Below, in pieces: positions 11,657 to 24,100 of a stretch of 64,000 nucleotides of DNA (positions within the stretch are counted from its first letter, which is position 1; each line of letters opens with the position of its first letter). The notes beneath the pieces were generated by a model, which saw nothing but the letters and a program-made list of their open reading frames with translations, was not told where the DNA came from and did no database searches. The position numbers and the translations under genes were made by a program. The DNA comes from Carposina sasakii (taxonomy: Eukaryota > Arthropoda > Insecta > Lepidoptera > Carposinidae): the NCBI GenBank assembly GCA_014607495.2, contig CP053160.1, positions 2,046,001 through 2,110,000 of the forward strand. The letters are read 5' to 3'.

Positions 11657-11776
11657 ATGGAAATAAAACAGTGTAAATTATTAATTGCAGCAACAGGTAG
11701 TGTCGCTTCTCTAAAGATTCCGCTTTTAATAAAATCTATATTAGAGACAACGCAAAGTAAAAATACCAACTTTGAG
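11657..11776 (+). CDS. Ppcdc: Ppcdc exon 1
   Basis: Forty codons from ATG to donor TTTGAG|GTTAGT. It encodes the first beta strand and the flavin-binding GSVAS loop. Confidence 0.93.
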
Positions 11777-12641
11777 GTTAGTTCCAATTTCTGTTTCTCC
11801 AGTAAAATAAAAGGCTCAGTAGCCCCTAATTCATCTTAATTTTATGCTTAGGTTCGACTAGTAGTCACTGCCCATGCTAAACACTTCTTTGCCGCCACTG
11901 AACTTCCGTCTAACCTGGTGTCGTATGATGACGAATCTGAATGGCAGACTTGGAAGCAGAGAGGCGATCCTGTTCTGCATGTAGAACTCGGCAAATGGGC
12001 AGATATGATGGTCATAGCGCCTTTAGATGCTAATACGTTAGCTAAAATGGCACAGGTTGGTTTGGTACTTCTAGTCTTCATTGTAGGTTCACCTTAGAAT
12101 AAGGAGGGTCCTTATTCTATGAGGTACATAAACAAATTTAATTATCTAAGGCATAAGTACTTATTTTAACAAATTCACTGCTGCCTACTACATATTCACG
12201 ACTTGGTTTTCTACACAAGGTGTTGAACTGATATTGGCATTCTTAGAAAATCTGCCAGCAGCAAATGTGAAGATACTCTTTTACAAACCTTTTCAAGATG
12301 CCCTTCTACTCTGCTTCCCTTAGCTGCAGAAGTTATCCTTTTTTTAATCATTTCAGGGCATTTGTAACAATCTAGTCACCTGCATAGTAAGGGCGTGGGA
12401 CATGACAAAACCGTTAATATTCTGCCCCGCCATGAACACTAAAATGTGGAACCATCCAATCACCACAGAACATATTGCTAAACTAAAGTCATGGGGTCAC
12501 ATTGAGGTGCCTCCGATCAACAAGTTACTAGTTTGTGGAGATACTGGGGTGGGAGCCATGGCAGAAGTGGATACTATTCTAGAAATAATTATACAAAGAG
12601 CAGAAATATTAAGTCAACATGCACCTGACAGTATTGTTTAA
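11657..12641 (+). CDS. Ppcdc: Phosphopantothenoylcysteine decarboxylase
   Basis: This FMN enzyme converts 4'-phosphopantothenoyl-cysteine to 4'-phosphopantetheine, the third step of coenzyme A synthesis. Exons 11657-11776, 11852-12055 and 12357-12641 join in phase 0 and give 202 residues, close to the usual size. It is an HFCD-family flavoprotein: the flavin loop 'ATGSVAS' is near residues 12-18 and the catalytic His is His83 in 'LHVEL'. 'PLDANTLAKMA' lies at 97-107, the substrate-clamp motif 'PAMNTKMW' at 132-139, and the active-site Cys is Cys168 in 'VCGD'. All key residues are present, so the gene looks intact. The start ATG is the only Met before the flavin motif. It diverges from Nprl2 and converges on Frl. 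Confidence 0.95.
11852..12055 (+). CDS. Ppcdc: Ppcdc exon 2
   Basis: Acceptor tgcttag|GTTCGA and donor GCACAG|GTTGGT. Sixty-eight codons include the catalytic His and 'WADMMVIAPLDANTLAK'. The preceding intron is only 75 bp. Confidence 0.93.
12357..12641 (+). CDS. Ppcdc: Ppcdc exon 3
   Basis: Acceptor catttcag|GGCATTTG. It encodes GICNNLVTCIVRAW, the PAMNTKMW clamp, VCGD and GAMAEV, and stops at TAA 12639-12641. Confidence 0.93.
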   Translation, partial: GICNNLVTCIVRAWDMTKPLIFCPAMNTKMWNHPITTEHIAKLKSWGHIEVPPINKLLVCGDTGVGAMAEVDTILEIIIQRAEILSQHAPDSIV

Positions 12642-12716
12642 CTATTCATAGTGATTTTATTATGAGTCCAATCAATGATATTTTATTTAAATTAAAATTT
12701 CCAGTGTAAGTATGGT

Positions 12717-12800
12717 AATAAAACTGTGATTTAGTTAGGTAAATTAAAATTGCATTCAAAGTGAATGTCTTGATATTATTTATTATATTAACTTAATAAA
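12717..12800 (+). terminator. Ppcdc poly(A) signals
   Basis: AATAAA occurs at 12717-12722, about 75 bp after the stop, and again at 12795-12800. Either could direct cleavage. The second lies next to the opposing Frl signal. Confidence 0.6.
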
Positions 12801-12822
12801 AACACTGTTGTAGTGTATGTTG

Positions 12823-12828
12823 TTTATT
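12823..12828 (-). terminator. Probable Frl poly(A) signal
   Basis: TTTATT on the plus strand is AATAAA on the minus strand. It is the far end of a transposon-free AT-rich region running from the Frl coding end, so it is the likely end of a 3' UTR of about 1.8 kb. Other AATAAA sites occur within that region, so shorter ends are possible. Confidence 0.45.
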
Positions 12829-14633
12829 GCATCACTGAATACTGTTGCTACATACATGCGATACAAAAAATAAAATAATTATAAATCAATATCTCCTCAT
12901 GTATACACAGCACATACCAAAAGCTATACAGATAAAACATCATAAACTAGATAGCGATTTCTAGTAACAGATAAACATATAAAATACTATCTGATGCACC
13001 CATTACAAGATTCCAGATCAAAAATAAAACAAGTTTTGGCTCTTCTCTTGTATATTAGCACACAAAAAAAGGTTTTTATGAAGCACCTACAAATACAAAT
13101 GTAATTATATTTCAATAAACTTTTAGTTAAATCATATGTTATATCTGTTACTATTTATAACCACAATAAATTACCTTTAAAACTTAACTTTAAACAAATT
13201 ATTAATGGAAAATATCAAAATAGATACCAAACAAATTACTTGTTGTCATATTTGCTTAAAACTTTTTCACGAGACCCTGTGATTAATTTGGGTACTTATA
13301 TTTATCAATTATTTAATTACACAATAAAATGTGCTTATAAAGCACCTAAATTCAGTATATATTATTATACCAAGTATTAAGTAATCAATCATACATTAAA
13401 TGCAATATTTTATTTTGGACAAAATGATGGTCAAGTTTTATATTGTCTACATGTACCGAAGTTTCTAGTATGTGTAGATAATAATCATTATAAAATCGTT
13501 CCAGTTAATGAGATAATAAGTGCAGCCCAAATTGGAATATATTACTTTACATTATACTACCTTTTAAAATTAAAGAAATTAAAACTGGATTTATAAAGTA
13601 CCATTTTACGTAAAATTAATAACATACCTATGTCTTAAACAATGTATGTATCTGTATTGCATGCCAAATAACCCAAGTAGCTTGAGTAAATAGATAAATA
13701 TAAAAATACAATATTTACACTCCTGGCATTCAAGTATAGTTAAAATGAGAAAATATATTACAATAACTATCGAAATTATCAGATCTTTACATCATATATA
13801 CCTTGAAAAACTATTGTGATTTATTATTCCTAAATAAATATTCTAGAATGTTGCCACACTGGATATATTAACACTTAGTATTTAGATTGTAAGTTTTAAG
13901 ACTGGCAACACACCAGAGGCACATGAATCGATGTTTATAAACTACCCTCTTCTATGCAAACATTCCAGGGATATCCCAGTACAGAAACATCCTAGTACTA
14001 CAAAATGTACGTATACTTACAGAAAACCCAATATATCATTTGAATACATGTTGGTTATTATCACAAAATCTTTCTTGATACAAAATTTGTAAATGCACAC
14101 ATTTCACACTAAATTGTTTATATGAAAATGCTTAATAAGGACACCGTTTTACTAATGCTATATAGATCGATATATTTTAATAAATTGTAAAACTACATTA
14201 TCATAAAATTTGTTGTCAAAATGTGCGTAATTATAACTATTATTCGAAAGGCCATTTTTATACTAGCAAGTCTAATACACATCCGCCACATCTCTTGTCC
14301 CTTTCTCGCAAAAAGGGAAAGATTATAACAAATCTATAGATGTGCGGACTATAGAACAAAACAAATTAAAGCTAAGCTTTTGTATACAAATTAAAATTAG
14401 TGTAAAATTGTCATAGCAAAATACCCAGTGTTTAGCATGGAATGAATTGTAGGCGTACAAAATTTACTTTTACACACATATTGCACTTTAAGTAGTCATG
14501 TCAGTATTAATAAGCTATTTAGAGAGCTATATAAATTGCCACTAAAATGGTCACATATCAGTCCTTTATGTTGTGCTAAATGTGTGTATAAAAAGTTACT
14601 AAAGTGCAATACGCGTACAGCTAGGCACATCGT
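12829..14633 (-). other. Probable Frl 3' UTR
   Basis: About 1.8 kb of AT-rich sequence between the Frl coding end and the poly(A) signal at 12823. I recognise no transposon copy in it, unlike almost every other stretch of this length in the window. That fits a transcribed, constrained UTR. The UTR assignment is inferred. Confidence 0.5.
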
Positions 14634-14960
14634 TCAAACTACGGTTTCGTTTGCGTCGACGAACATAGCGCGAGTGTATTTTGAAATGACGTCATACGTC
14701 GACTTGATGAGTTCGCATCGCTCTTCCACCTCACACTCGGAGGGCGCCACTTTGTACGTCGACTGCCTCGGTTTGCGGCAAGTGTTGCCATGTGCGAAAT
14801 CCCCATCTTCAATACTGTACACAGCTATGGGTTGTTTCCTACGCACCATATCGAGGTCTTTCCTTAGTTTCTTCCTATCCGTTTCGCATTTAGCATTGAT
14901 GGAGTTTATTGCTTTTTGTACGGGGGTTTGGTCCAGCGGTTGACTGGAGGTCTGTTCGTA
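14634..14960 (-). CDS. Frl: In-frame extension beyond the Frl stop (readthrough candidate)
   Basis: Directly after the TGA at 14963-14961 the same frame continues for 108 codons to a second TGA at 14636-14634. Its composition is coding-like: many charged residues, moderate GC, and segments such as 'RKKLRKDLDMVRRKQPIAV', 'YSIEDGDFAHGN' and 'CEVEERCELIKSTYDVISKY'. AT-rich UTR starts right after it. It could be translated by stop readthrough (context TGA-T) or joined through alternative splicing. I know no domain for it. Confidence 0.55.
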   Translation of the reverse strand, partial: YEQTSSQPLDQTPVQKAINSINAKCETDRKKLRKDLDMVRRKQPIAVYSIEDGDFAHGNTCRKPRQSTYKVAPSECEVEERCELIKSTYDVISKYTRAMFVDANETVV

Positions 14961-15173
14961 TCATACGTCCAGTTCCTCCAAGCCTTTAGAGAGTCGATGC
15001 GAGTTGATCCTGCGCCGGTGCGAGCGCCGCACTGCGTCCGCGCGTCTGTAAGGCTCACTCCTCAGACCGTGTAGGATGTCTTCTAAAGCACCATTGTATA
15101 CCTCGTCCTGGTGAAGTAGTTTCTTTTCGCCGACCGTTTGCGATTTCGTTTTCAGCTCGTTTATCACAGCCTC
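14961..15173 (-). CDS. Frl: Frl exon 16 (DAD tail and stop)
   Basis: Acceptor ccaacag|GAGGCTG, phase 0. Seventy residues start [10 protein letters not shown] and end GLEELDV before TGA. The hydrophobic 'ALEDILHGL' followed by a basic cluster fits the diaphanous autoregulatory domain that binds the FH3 region. Confidence 0.93.
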   Translation of the reverse strand, partial: EAVINELKTKSQTVGEKKLLHQDEVYNGALEDILHGLRSEPYRRADAVRRSHRRRINSHRLSKGLEELDV

Positions 15174-18100
15174 CTGTTGGTGGAATTGTTTGGTGTTATT
15201 TTTCGTTTGAGTGTAGCATTTGGACATGGGTCTACATTAAGAATTTCAACAAACCCACTAAGAGTAGAATACTATAGTTATTAAATCATGTCATGCAGAA
15301 TCTTATATAAAAATCTACTACCTAATTAATGCTTATTTTAAAATATTTCATAAAAGTTGATCTATCTAAGAACTAATATACTTATACAGTTTACGGAATA
15401 AGAAATGAAAGTAGTTAGTCTAAGTATGATATTCAAAAGGCATGTCAGGCAGTCATGCAACAAAACTAGCGATTTTAGTCAACTGGAAAATGCTGTTGAA
15501 ATATAGGCACATTAATAGTATAATTCGGGTAAGTATAAAATTAAAGATCGCGACACATCTGACGCATTTTGTGCAACATAAAGCCGATCATTATTTTTTC
15601 AATACAGTAAGATTTTAAATGAAATAAATTCTAACTATGTTGAAAAAATGAATATGATTTCATACAATTTACATAATACATGCAATAGATAATTACGTTT
15701 ACAATAGTTTTACAACTATAGTGCGTGTACTCTCGTTGTCTGCTAATACTTGTATGACCACGAGAAAACAACGTTGATCGAGACTGGTCGCTGAACGAGT
15801 GTGTACTCATTTAGGCCTGATCTTTCCAAACGTCAGAAGAATAAAGTTGATGCTGTCTCTATCATTATCAAGTTTTAGAGAAAGACAGCATCAACTTGAT
15901 TCTTCTGATAGGCTATCTGACGTTTGGAAAAATCTGCCCTTAATGGAATAAGATCAGCACCCGTATTATGAATTTGGTGAGAGCGAGATGTCTCACATTT
16001 AAAGGTCAAATTCACAGAGCTATTAACAACTAGATAAACTAAGTGTATTTAATTGTATCAGGCGTCACTATTCGGAAGTTCAAATCTCGATTGAGGGGTC
16101 GCCCACCACCGGGCCCCACACCCTCCGCTGACCCTCAGATCTGCCGACTCATGATCACGAACACAAGACACTACAGTCGCAAGGAGAAGCCAGATCCAAG
16201 CACCTAGCATGCAACCATAAATACATAGATGCTAATCCGAAAACCAATTAAAATATCGACATATGTTTCGACTAAGTGTATGTACTTTGCATGTAAAAAT
16301 AGACTTAAAAATTAGAATAGACACTCGTTCTCGAGCCAGGACTGAAGGAATAGGGCTGATACGAGTAAAAGTGGTTTGCAATCCCTTTTTTTAAAATTGT
16401 CTTGTAATATTATACCTCGCACTGTACATATATTAATTAACAATTTGATTGTTTTAATAAAAAATATATACGTAAAATACCAATCTGTATATACGTACAG
16501 CATTAGCCCGACCATGGCAACACTTGTGCAAAATGAACTGTCAAACTAGTCTCTCGAATTATGGTTTCGAGTATAGGTTTATTATTTAGCTATTAGGTAC
16601 TCTCTTGAAATTCCATTGCTCTGTATTGCACACTTGTTCCGTCTTGCCTTGTTTTAGAGAGATACATGCACTATCGGGATATAATAATCAAATCTGGCAC
16701 AAGTAACTACTGTAAGTACTACTGCTTAAAGAATTACTATAAATACAATATAAACATTCCCTGGTACATTCCATGCAATGTGCAGCATAGGAGGGAAAAT
16801 TAAATTTAAAATTATGTACAATACTATTTATCTACTATACAAAATACTATTAAAATTATAGAGAGAGTTTGAAGGAAAAAAAATATAATTGGTTTTAAGG
16901 AAAAATAAGTTTTATTTTATTAATAAGGTATGTAAGGCGTGACTTTTCTAAGTGAAAGTGGGGGGAGGCGTCGACCTACATGTCTTGTTGTTGGGGCCTA
17001 TTGGTAGATGTCACTACACACTCACAATCTCCATGCTTTTCCTATATCTCTCGAAATACACTCAGCAGATAATTATAGGTCTCACTCAATAACACTCGGC
17101 TATTTGAACCCAAATCAAAGCTGGGAAATACGACTTACCACTGCCTAACTTGCCGGCCCCCTGATTACGTAAAAGCAATAGCAAAGCCGAAGCCGCGCGA
17201 TCGCGATAATTGAGAGTGTGTGCGTGCGCGCAACGAGCGCTCGGCGTCCTCCCGCGCCCCGCACCTCGCCCCGCGCGCACACACACTCAATTATCGCGAT
17301 CGCGCGGCTTCGGCTTTGCTATTGCTTTTACGTAATCAGGGGGCGGATTTTATTTGTTATACTTACATATAAAGTGTAACAAAACAAGTATCTTGAGCGA
17401 AATGCATAAACATAGCGCGCTACAAAAATCTAGAAATTTTTTGTTACGAAATCACATGTTTATTTTTCAAGATTGTATGATAATTCCTGAGAGTTGTTTA
17501 GGGATTCCCATATTATCTAAAAAAGTAAACATGTGATTTTGTGGATCTCTATAGTAGGATATTTCTGTAGCATTTTGTTTCGCTAACATACTCCTTCTGT
17601 TACACCATATATTCTGTCTCTTAGTTCATACTAAAAAAAAACAAGACAGTATAATGCTAATCAGGGATAAGAAAGTATCAGGGACATTACCACGAACTGT
17701 TAAAACAGCATTGTTTCCATCGAGGAAGCGAGACGCGGCTATTACAGTGACATCTAGCGTCCACTATGGAAACAAACCTACTTCAGTAGTTCACGGTAAC
17801 ATCGCAGAACGGAGATTTTGCTAGTTGGTGCAAATATACCTTTGATTTTTGAGCTAAACCGTTAGAAATGTGCATGTATCATGCTTAAGTTGTTATAACC
17901 ACGTATACCTCACCATTCCATCAGATTTCCCACTGGTCATGCTTTTTAAATTACCATTTAATATCACAGAAGTATTCCCAAAATAATTTCCCAGGTTAAT
18001 GTGCTATGGTATGAAGAATATAGTCTGTGCTACTTATTCACCCATACAGAGAAAACCCGCATACTCACACATGTTAGTCCACACACACAACGACCGCCTT

Positions 18101-21100
18101 ATTAATAAACGCAGCGTAACTTTTCACTGGGATATTTGCAGTATCTCTCTCAAATAAACAAGTGATTTTCTGCTTGTCAACATCTAGATATACGTTGCCA
18201 TCTTGACCTCTTAGTATTTATCACTCTTTCTTTAGCCTTAATTAACCGACTTCAAAAAGAGAGGTTATCAATTCGACTGTATGTTTTTATATTACTTGAT
18301 CCCTAACGAAAGAACCAAGGCAAGTAACTTGTTGGTTTCAAATTCATAACACAGCTCGATATATATTTCTTTTATAGTGAGGCAATAATCACACTGCATC
18401 GCGCCCATGGATTTGAATAGAAAATATGCCGGGGTACCACACGGTGACAACGCGCCTCTGCGGGTGAAATTGCGCAGTGAAAACTGCAGATCCACGAACC
18501 CGCCAGTATACCGTCCTACACTATTAAAATTTGACAGATACTGCATTATCCCAAAGCCACCTCGGCCTAAACCGACCGCATTTACCAATAAGGCGGTAAA
18601 ATAGGCCCCATACGTAACAGTACCATCGACTTACTAGCCGTCAAGTCGTTCTAGACCTGTCTACAGCGGGCCGAGGCTGTGCCTCAACTGGGACAAATGT
18701 TGCTGCAACAGCCCGGCGTTGATAGCCGCGTAGTTAAACCTCTGCGACAAACGTTCACGGGGTTACCATCACCGCTAATGTGGCAACATTGGTAGAGATG
18801 TTGCCACACTTGAAAATACCATCACCAAATATTTGTGTTTGTTTCCGATGGTGGAAATACTAACCATCACCGTTAGTCTACGGGATTATTGTTTTACAAA
18901 TTTCTTATCGTAGTAAAGAAATTAGTAAAACCAAGTAGTGATTAGATTTAATAATAATTAACTTAAGTACATAATTGAATGTAAATTAAAATATTAGTAG
19001 AGATTTGTAAATAGACAGAATAAGCTAAATGCAGATAAAATCTATAACAAAAAAACGTCTCCATTCACCATGGAAGCATTATACATTGAGGCGTTATAAT
19101 AAAGCAAAAAAATATAATTCATATGCAACACAACACTGAACGAACATGTCTAAATGTAATTTATACAAAGAATAAAAATATTTACTTTATTAACAATGCA
19201 TTTAACTGTATAGTATTTGAAAACTAGCAATATTCTCATTTTAATACTATTTTTATGGTAAGTAACCAAAATAAAGGTCGACGCACACTCATTGCTTTCT
19301 CTAATGTTGATATTTATGTTTCTGCAATTCTGGCTTCCCCATTTAAAACACAGCCGTGTATATATGTATGTGTGTTTAAATACATACAGCGATACTTTAC
19401 ATTTGCGGCTGCACGTTAGAAAAAAATATCTACGAAATTAAAGATAGGTTTAGATAATGATTCGAGCTGGAACAATGAGGATACGTAAACCTTATATCAC
19501 CTTGTTAAATGCTGTATGTTTGTAAATGAAAATGATTTATAGACATTGCAATGATATGGATTATGGGTCATATAATGCAAATGCACAACTGCAAAATATG
19601 TCTTTCGTATGATAAAATTGCAATGTCCTGAAACATTTTCCACAACAAAATCACATTTAGGGTTACCATGATGATGAGATGAGCACTTATTGATTGTGAA
19701 TACGATAAAATTGCAGTTTAAATTCTCGCATTCCCACCCTAGCGCCAAACCACGCCCCTTTTCGCAGACAGACAAACGTCAGGGCTATTACCTGCAGAAG
19801 CAGAGTGATAGCAATGCGACGGCGAAAATTTGCGTGTCAAATAGTTCGTGAGGGAAGACGCCTATACCCAGCAGTGGGTAAAAGTGGGCTGCTTATTGAT
19901 TAGACGAATGGATTATTCGGTTCTCTCATCACAATACTTACTAAACGACTTCAAAAAAAGAGATTATTTTAGTAATGGGACTGACATTTATGACCTCGCT
20001 TTGAACACACGTTGATAAGTGCAAAGGACGTATTAGGTCTTGTGCAAGTCGCGCACACTCCCAATTTTCACTGTCGCATTACTATCGCTCTGCTGCTGCT
20101 TGCTACGTAATCATCGTACGTACCTGTTGTTTTTTCTGCATCAGCTTAGCTTTGTTCGGGTCGACGGTGTCGGATTGTTGTGCTGCTGCTTCGAGCCGCC
20201 TTCGTTGTTCGTTTTCAGCGTCAGCTTGCTGTGAATTGTAGTTATTTTTTTATTTTTATTTATTGTATGTATGTGGAATAAAGTTATAGTTGTAAATACT
20301 AATATAATAAATGTGAAAGTTACTCGATTGATTTAAGACAACTTTAATGCTAAAAGTAGCTTATTTTAAAATTATAGATTTATGTATATCAGCAACAAAC
20401 ACTTAGGGAACTCTTAGCATGGAACTAAAGTAGCAGCATGCTATAGCTATGACGCCTTCGAAGTTTTGTGATATAATGTATTGTATGAAAACGAATAAAT
20501 ATTTCAAAACTTGATAGTTTGTAAGAATGTAAAGAAGTTTCGACATTTAGTACACTTTCAATTTGTATGCCAAATAGGCGGATCACAGAAGATCTATGTA
20601 CTTATTTACATCTGTAATGTCCTGTACATTACAAATAAACTATTTGATTTGATTTTCACCAGTAAATGATTATAGGACTTTCACGCTACAAACTACAGAA
20701 CGGTTTTGATTTTATATACACAGCTTATATCTGAATAACTTCTAAAGTTTTATAGATATTAGAGATAATGTGAGGTAATAATGAAACAATCTGTCAGAAG
20801 AATAAAGTTGATGCTGTCTTTCTATCGGAGCACATAAGTCAAAAGTAATTTTGTTATCTTGTATTGTATAATAATAAAGTCACAATGGCACTGTAATACA
20901 AGGTAAACATAAAAACCCTGTCAAGCTCCTTTGACGTTCCTCTTGTGCAGGAGTAATGGAACTGGCGGATTGTTTTTTGGCTTTAGTTTTACTTTCACTA
21001 GTCACTACATATTATAAAACAAAGTCTGTCCGTCCCTATGTATGCTTAGATCTTTCAAACTAGGGAAAGGATTTTGATGCGGTTTTTTTTAATATGTAGA

Positions 21101-24100
21101 TAGAGTGATTCACAAGGAAGGTTTATAAGGTAAAACTAGGACCCGCCCCGGCTTCGCGCAAGAGTAATGCACTCTCAGGCGGGCGAAACCTCGGCGGCCG
21201 CTAGTTAATGATAATCAATATATTTAAAAAAAAATTAAAAAATTTGCATGCCACATTTTTTAGCAAAACATGTCTCTGATCTAATAATCTATACATACAC
21301 GTATAATAAAAATGTAACGGATCGCTGTCTGTACATGGAAGATATATGAGAAAAAATATTATAGGAGACCTTTACCAACGCAATAGAACTCAAAACGATG
21401 ATTTTTTGCATTTTTATATGAATGTCTGTTTGTCTGTGCGTTTGTGCACGCCAATCTCAAAAACGGCTGAACCGATTTCGATGCAGTTTTCAGGAATATA
21501 TTGCGACAGGTCCCACTTAACGTATAGGCTACTTTTTATACCGGGAAAATGTTTTTATCCCGGATACTTTCGACATTATGTTTTTTCTGTAGTCCACGCG
21601 GACGAAGTCGCGGGCGTCCACTAGTGTAATAATAACTTTATTGAACTATGTTTTAAGCAAATAAATAATCATTTAATTTTTAAAATTGATCATGATAGAC
21701 AGCATCTTTATTCTTCAGATAGGGTATATGACGTTTGGAAAAGCTCAAAGTTTAGTAAAACATAGGATTACCTTAAACGCCCTCGTGAACCGCACGAGAA
21801 GCGAGAAGAAAGAGTTAGCGTCACATCCTCGCGGCGCCTCACCGAAGTATTCCACACATGCTGCGAATGAGTCCTGTAATATTATATACGAGGTTTAGTT
21901 TTAAGTTATATTTATATACGAGGTTTAGTTAAGTTATTGTTGTATTGACGAGGTTTAGTTAAGTTATTGTTGAACAACGTTGTCCATTAACTAAGAGTAG
22001 ATGAACCAAGAGGTAAAATTTATTTAAAATAAAAAATACATAGGTATTATAAAATAACTTCTTATAACCATTCCGCTTCTGTTTGAAGTTTCGACCAAAT
22101 GTTAAGTTAATTTTTAGCTTGGTTGAACGCGCTAATCTCAGGTAACTACTGGTCCGATTTCAAAAATTCTTTTGTAAATATTCAATAGCCCATTTATCGA
22201 GGAAGCTGTAGGCTGCTATTTGGCAAGCCTTGCAATAGCGGAGCCGAAGCAATGCGATAGCGAAGATTAAGAATGTGTGTGTGTGTGTGTGGGCGAGGGC
22301 GGGGCGCGGGAGGTCGCCGAGCGCTCGTTGCGCGCACGCACACACTCGAGATTATCGCGATCGCTCGGCTTCGGCTTTTCTATTGCAAATTAGGTAATCA
22401 GGCGGCCGGCTTCGCACGGATGCAATTCCCTCTCACACGGACGAAGTCTAGTTGTAAAATAAAATAGAAGTATTATAATATAGCATATAATTTTAACTTG
22501 AACAGTATGACGAAAATTGACACTATAAATAGACTGCTTGGTATTTCGTGAAATGTGTAACTAGTATATTTCATTAACGAGTGCGGTAATAGTATATTTC
22601 CTGTGTCATTGCAAAGAGTTCCGACAAATGTCTACCAAAGATCACGGATCCAAAATGTCTACTCGAGCCGAGGCGCAGCTGAAGGTGAGGGTTGACAGTC
22701 GGAACAAGTTGCAATGACGGTTCTGCACGTGTACTGAACAACTATTTTTAATACAGTTGCGAAAAAAATATAAGCAATTTAATAAAATAATAAAAACACC
22801 ACAAAACAAAATGGCGCCAACCGTAAAAGAATATAAGCAGAGATTTTTTTGTTTTCTTCACCCATTCTGGGTAGGCAAAGGGAACTATGTCCATACAGCC
22901 AAGTCTACAGTAGAAGTTTTTTTATTGATATGAAATTCAATGAGATGAAATAAAATGAAACCTAACCTAACTCATTGATAAAAATAATTAAATCTGATAT
23001 TGAAACAAATTAATAGCATCTTTTTAGAAATATTTGCATGAATCATAAAACTTCAGATTTTTTTTTTGTAAAAACTTCGTGGTTGGTTTTTTTTGACAGC
23101 TGGGAAAGAAAACGCACGAGTTCGGTAAAGGTAAAGAAAAAGCACGAGTGTGTAATAGCCCACATCCCGAACGCTATACGTCCCTGCAATACGCCACTTT
23201 TTGAGCAACTGTATTAAAAAAATATAAAATACCTGCGCGTGCTTGGCCTCGTGTCGCAGACGACGCAGCTTGTCGCTGGCGTTGTGTAGGAAGTCGCGCA
23301 GCACATGCGCCGGCCTGTGTGCGTCTCGCTCGCACTCTCGCCGCACTCCTTCCATGCCACGTTCTAGCTCTGCCACGTCGGACAATACGTTCTCTAGGGA
23401 CACTGTGGGTAATGGTATTATTCATGTAAAAAGTAGACAATAATCACCATAAATTCAACTATGAAGTCCATGCTGCTGAAAATAGGCCTCATCCCAGATA
23501 TAGCAAAATTCATCATTTATTTATTATGCTGTGTATGCTACACTATAATAGTGGAGAATCTAATACCTGTACAATATAAAAAAAAAACAAGCACAATGTT
23601 ACATCATCTCATTTGAAAAATAAGTTACAATTTACAAGGTACATGAAATAAATCATTAATTGGGGTTTTAGCCAGACTAGATCTTCTTATTCTCTATTGT
23701 ATACAGTAAAGTTTCACAAATAAAGTTTAAAATAAGTAACATGTACAAAGGTGTGCTTATCTCTTAGAGAGATTTCTTCCAGCAAATCAATCGTGAAAGA
23801 GAAACAAACATAAAAGATTTCTTATAGGTTGTGCTGAATAAATTCGCAATTTCTAATTCTTGGGAGAGTACAAACTGAACTTGTATTTTCAATTATTAAA
23901 GTCAATTAGCAGTCGGTATTTTTCAAATTTTGTCCAATGTGAACAGCCCTTTCATCGAGCAAGACAGAAAATAGTAAAACTTAAACCAAAACAATAAAAA
24001 TAGGTAGTAGATAGTAGTAATAGTAAATAGATCTAACCTTGAGCAGCCTTATCAATATACAGCAGCTCCGTATCAAAGTTCATCAGCTCAGGGAACCCTT

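Larger units (their letters stand above)
15174..20123 (-). other. Frl intron 15 with several MITEs
   Basis: About 5 kb. It holds MITEs at 15811-15942, 17157-17343 and 17368-17611, a SINE-like 'ttaaccgacttcaaaaaga' at 18240, and a SINE tail near 19850 ('cctatacccagcagtggg'). No conserved coding exon is seen. A small open frame with a signal-peptide-like start lies at 16058-16210. Confidence 0.6.

Noticed and set aside
14536..14943. 135-codon plus-strand frame
   Set aside because: It is the antisense shadow of the Frl extension, whose own strand has far more protein-like composition and continues the Frl frame.
18292..18604. Overlapping open frames on both strands inside a Frl intron
   Set aside because: No splice context or known motif, and it follows a SINE-like start at 18240; probably repeat sequence.
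20040..20234. Cys/Leu-rich plus-strand frame resembling a secreted protein
   Set aside because: It is antisense to Frl exon 15, which has clear splice sites and family motifs.
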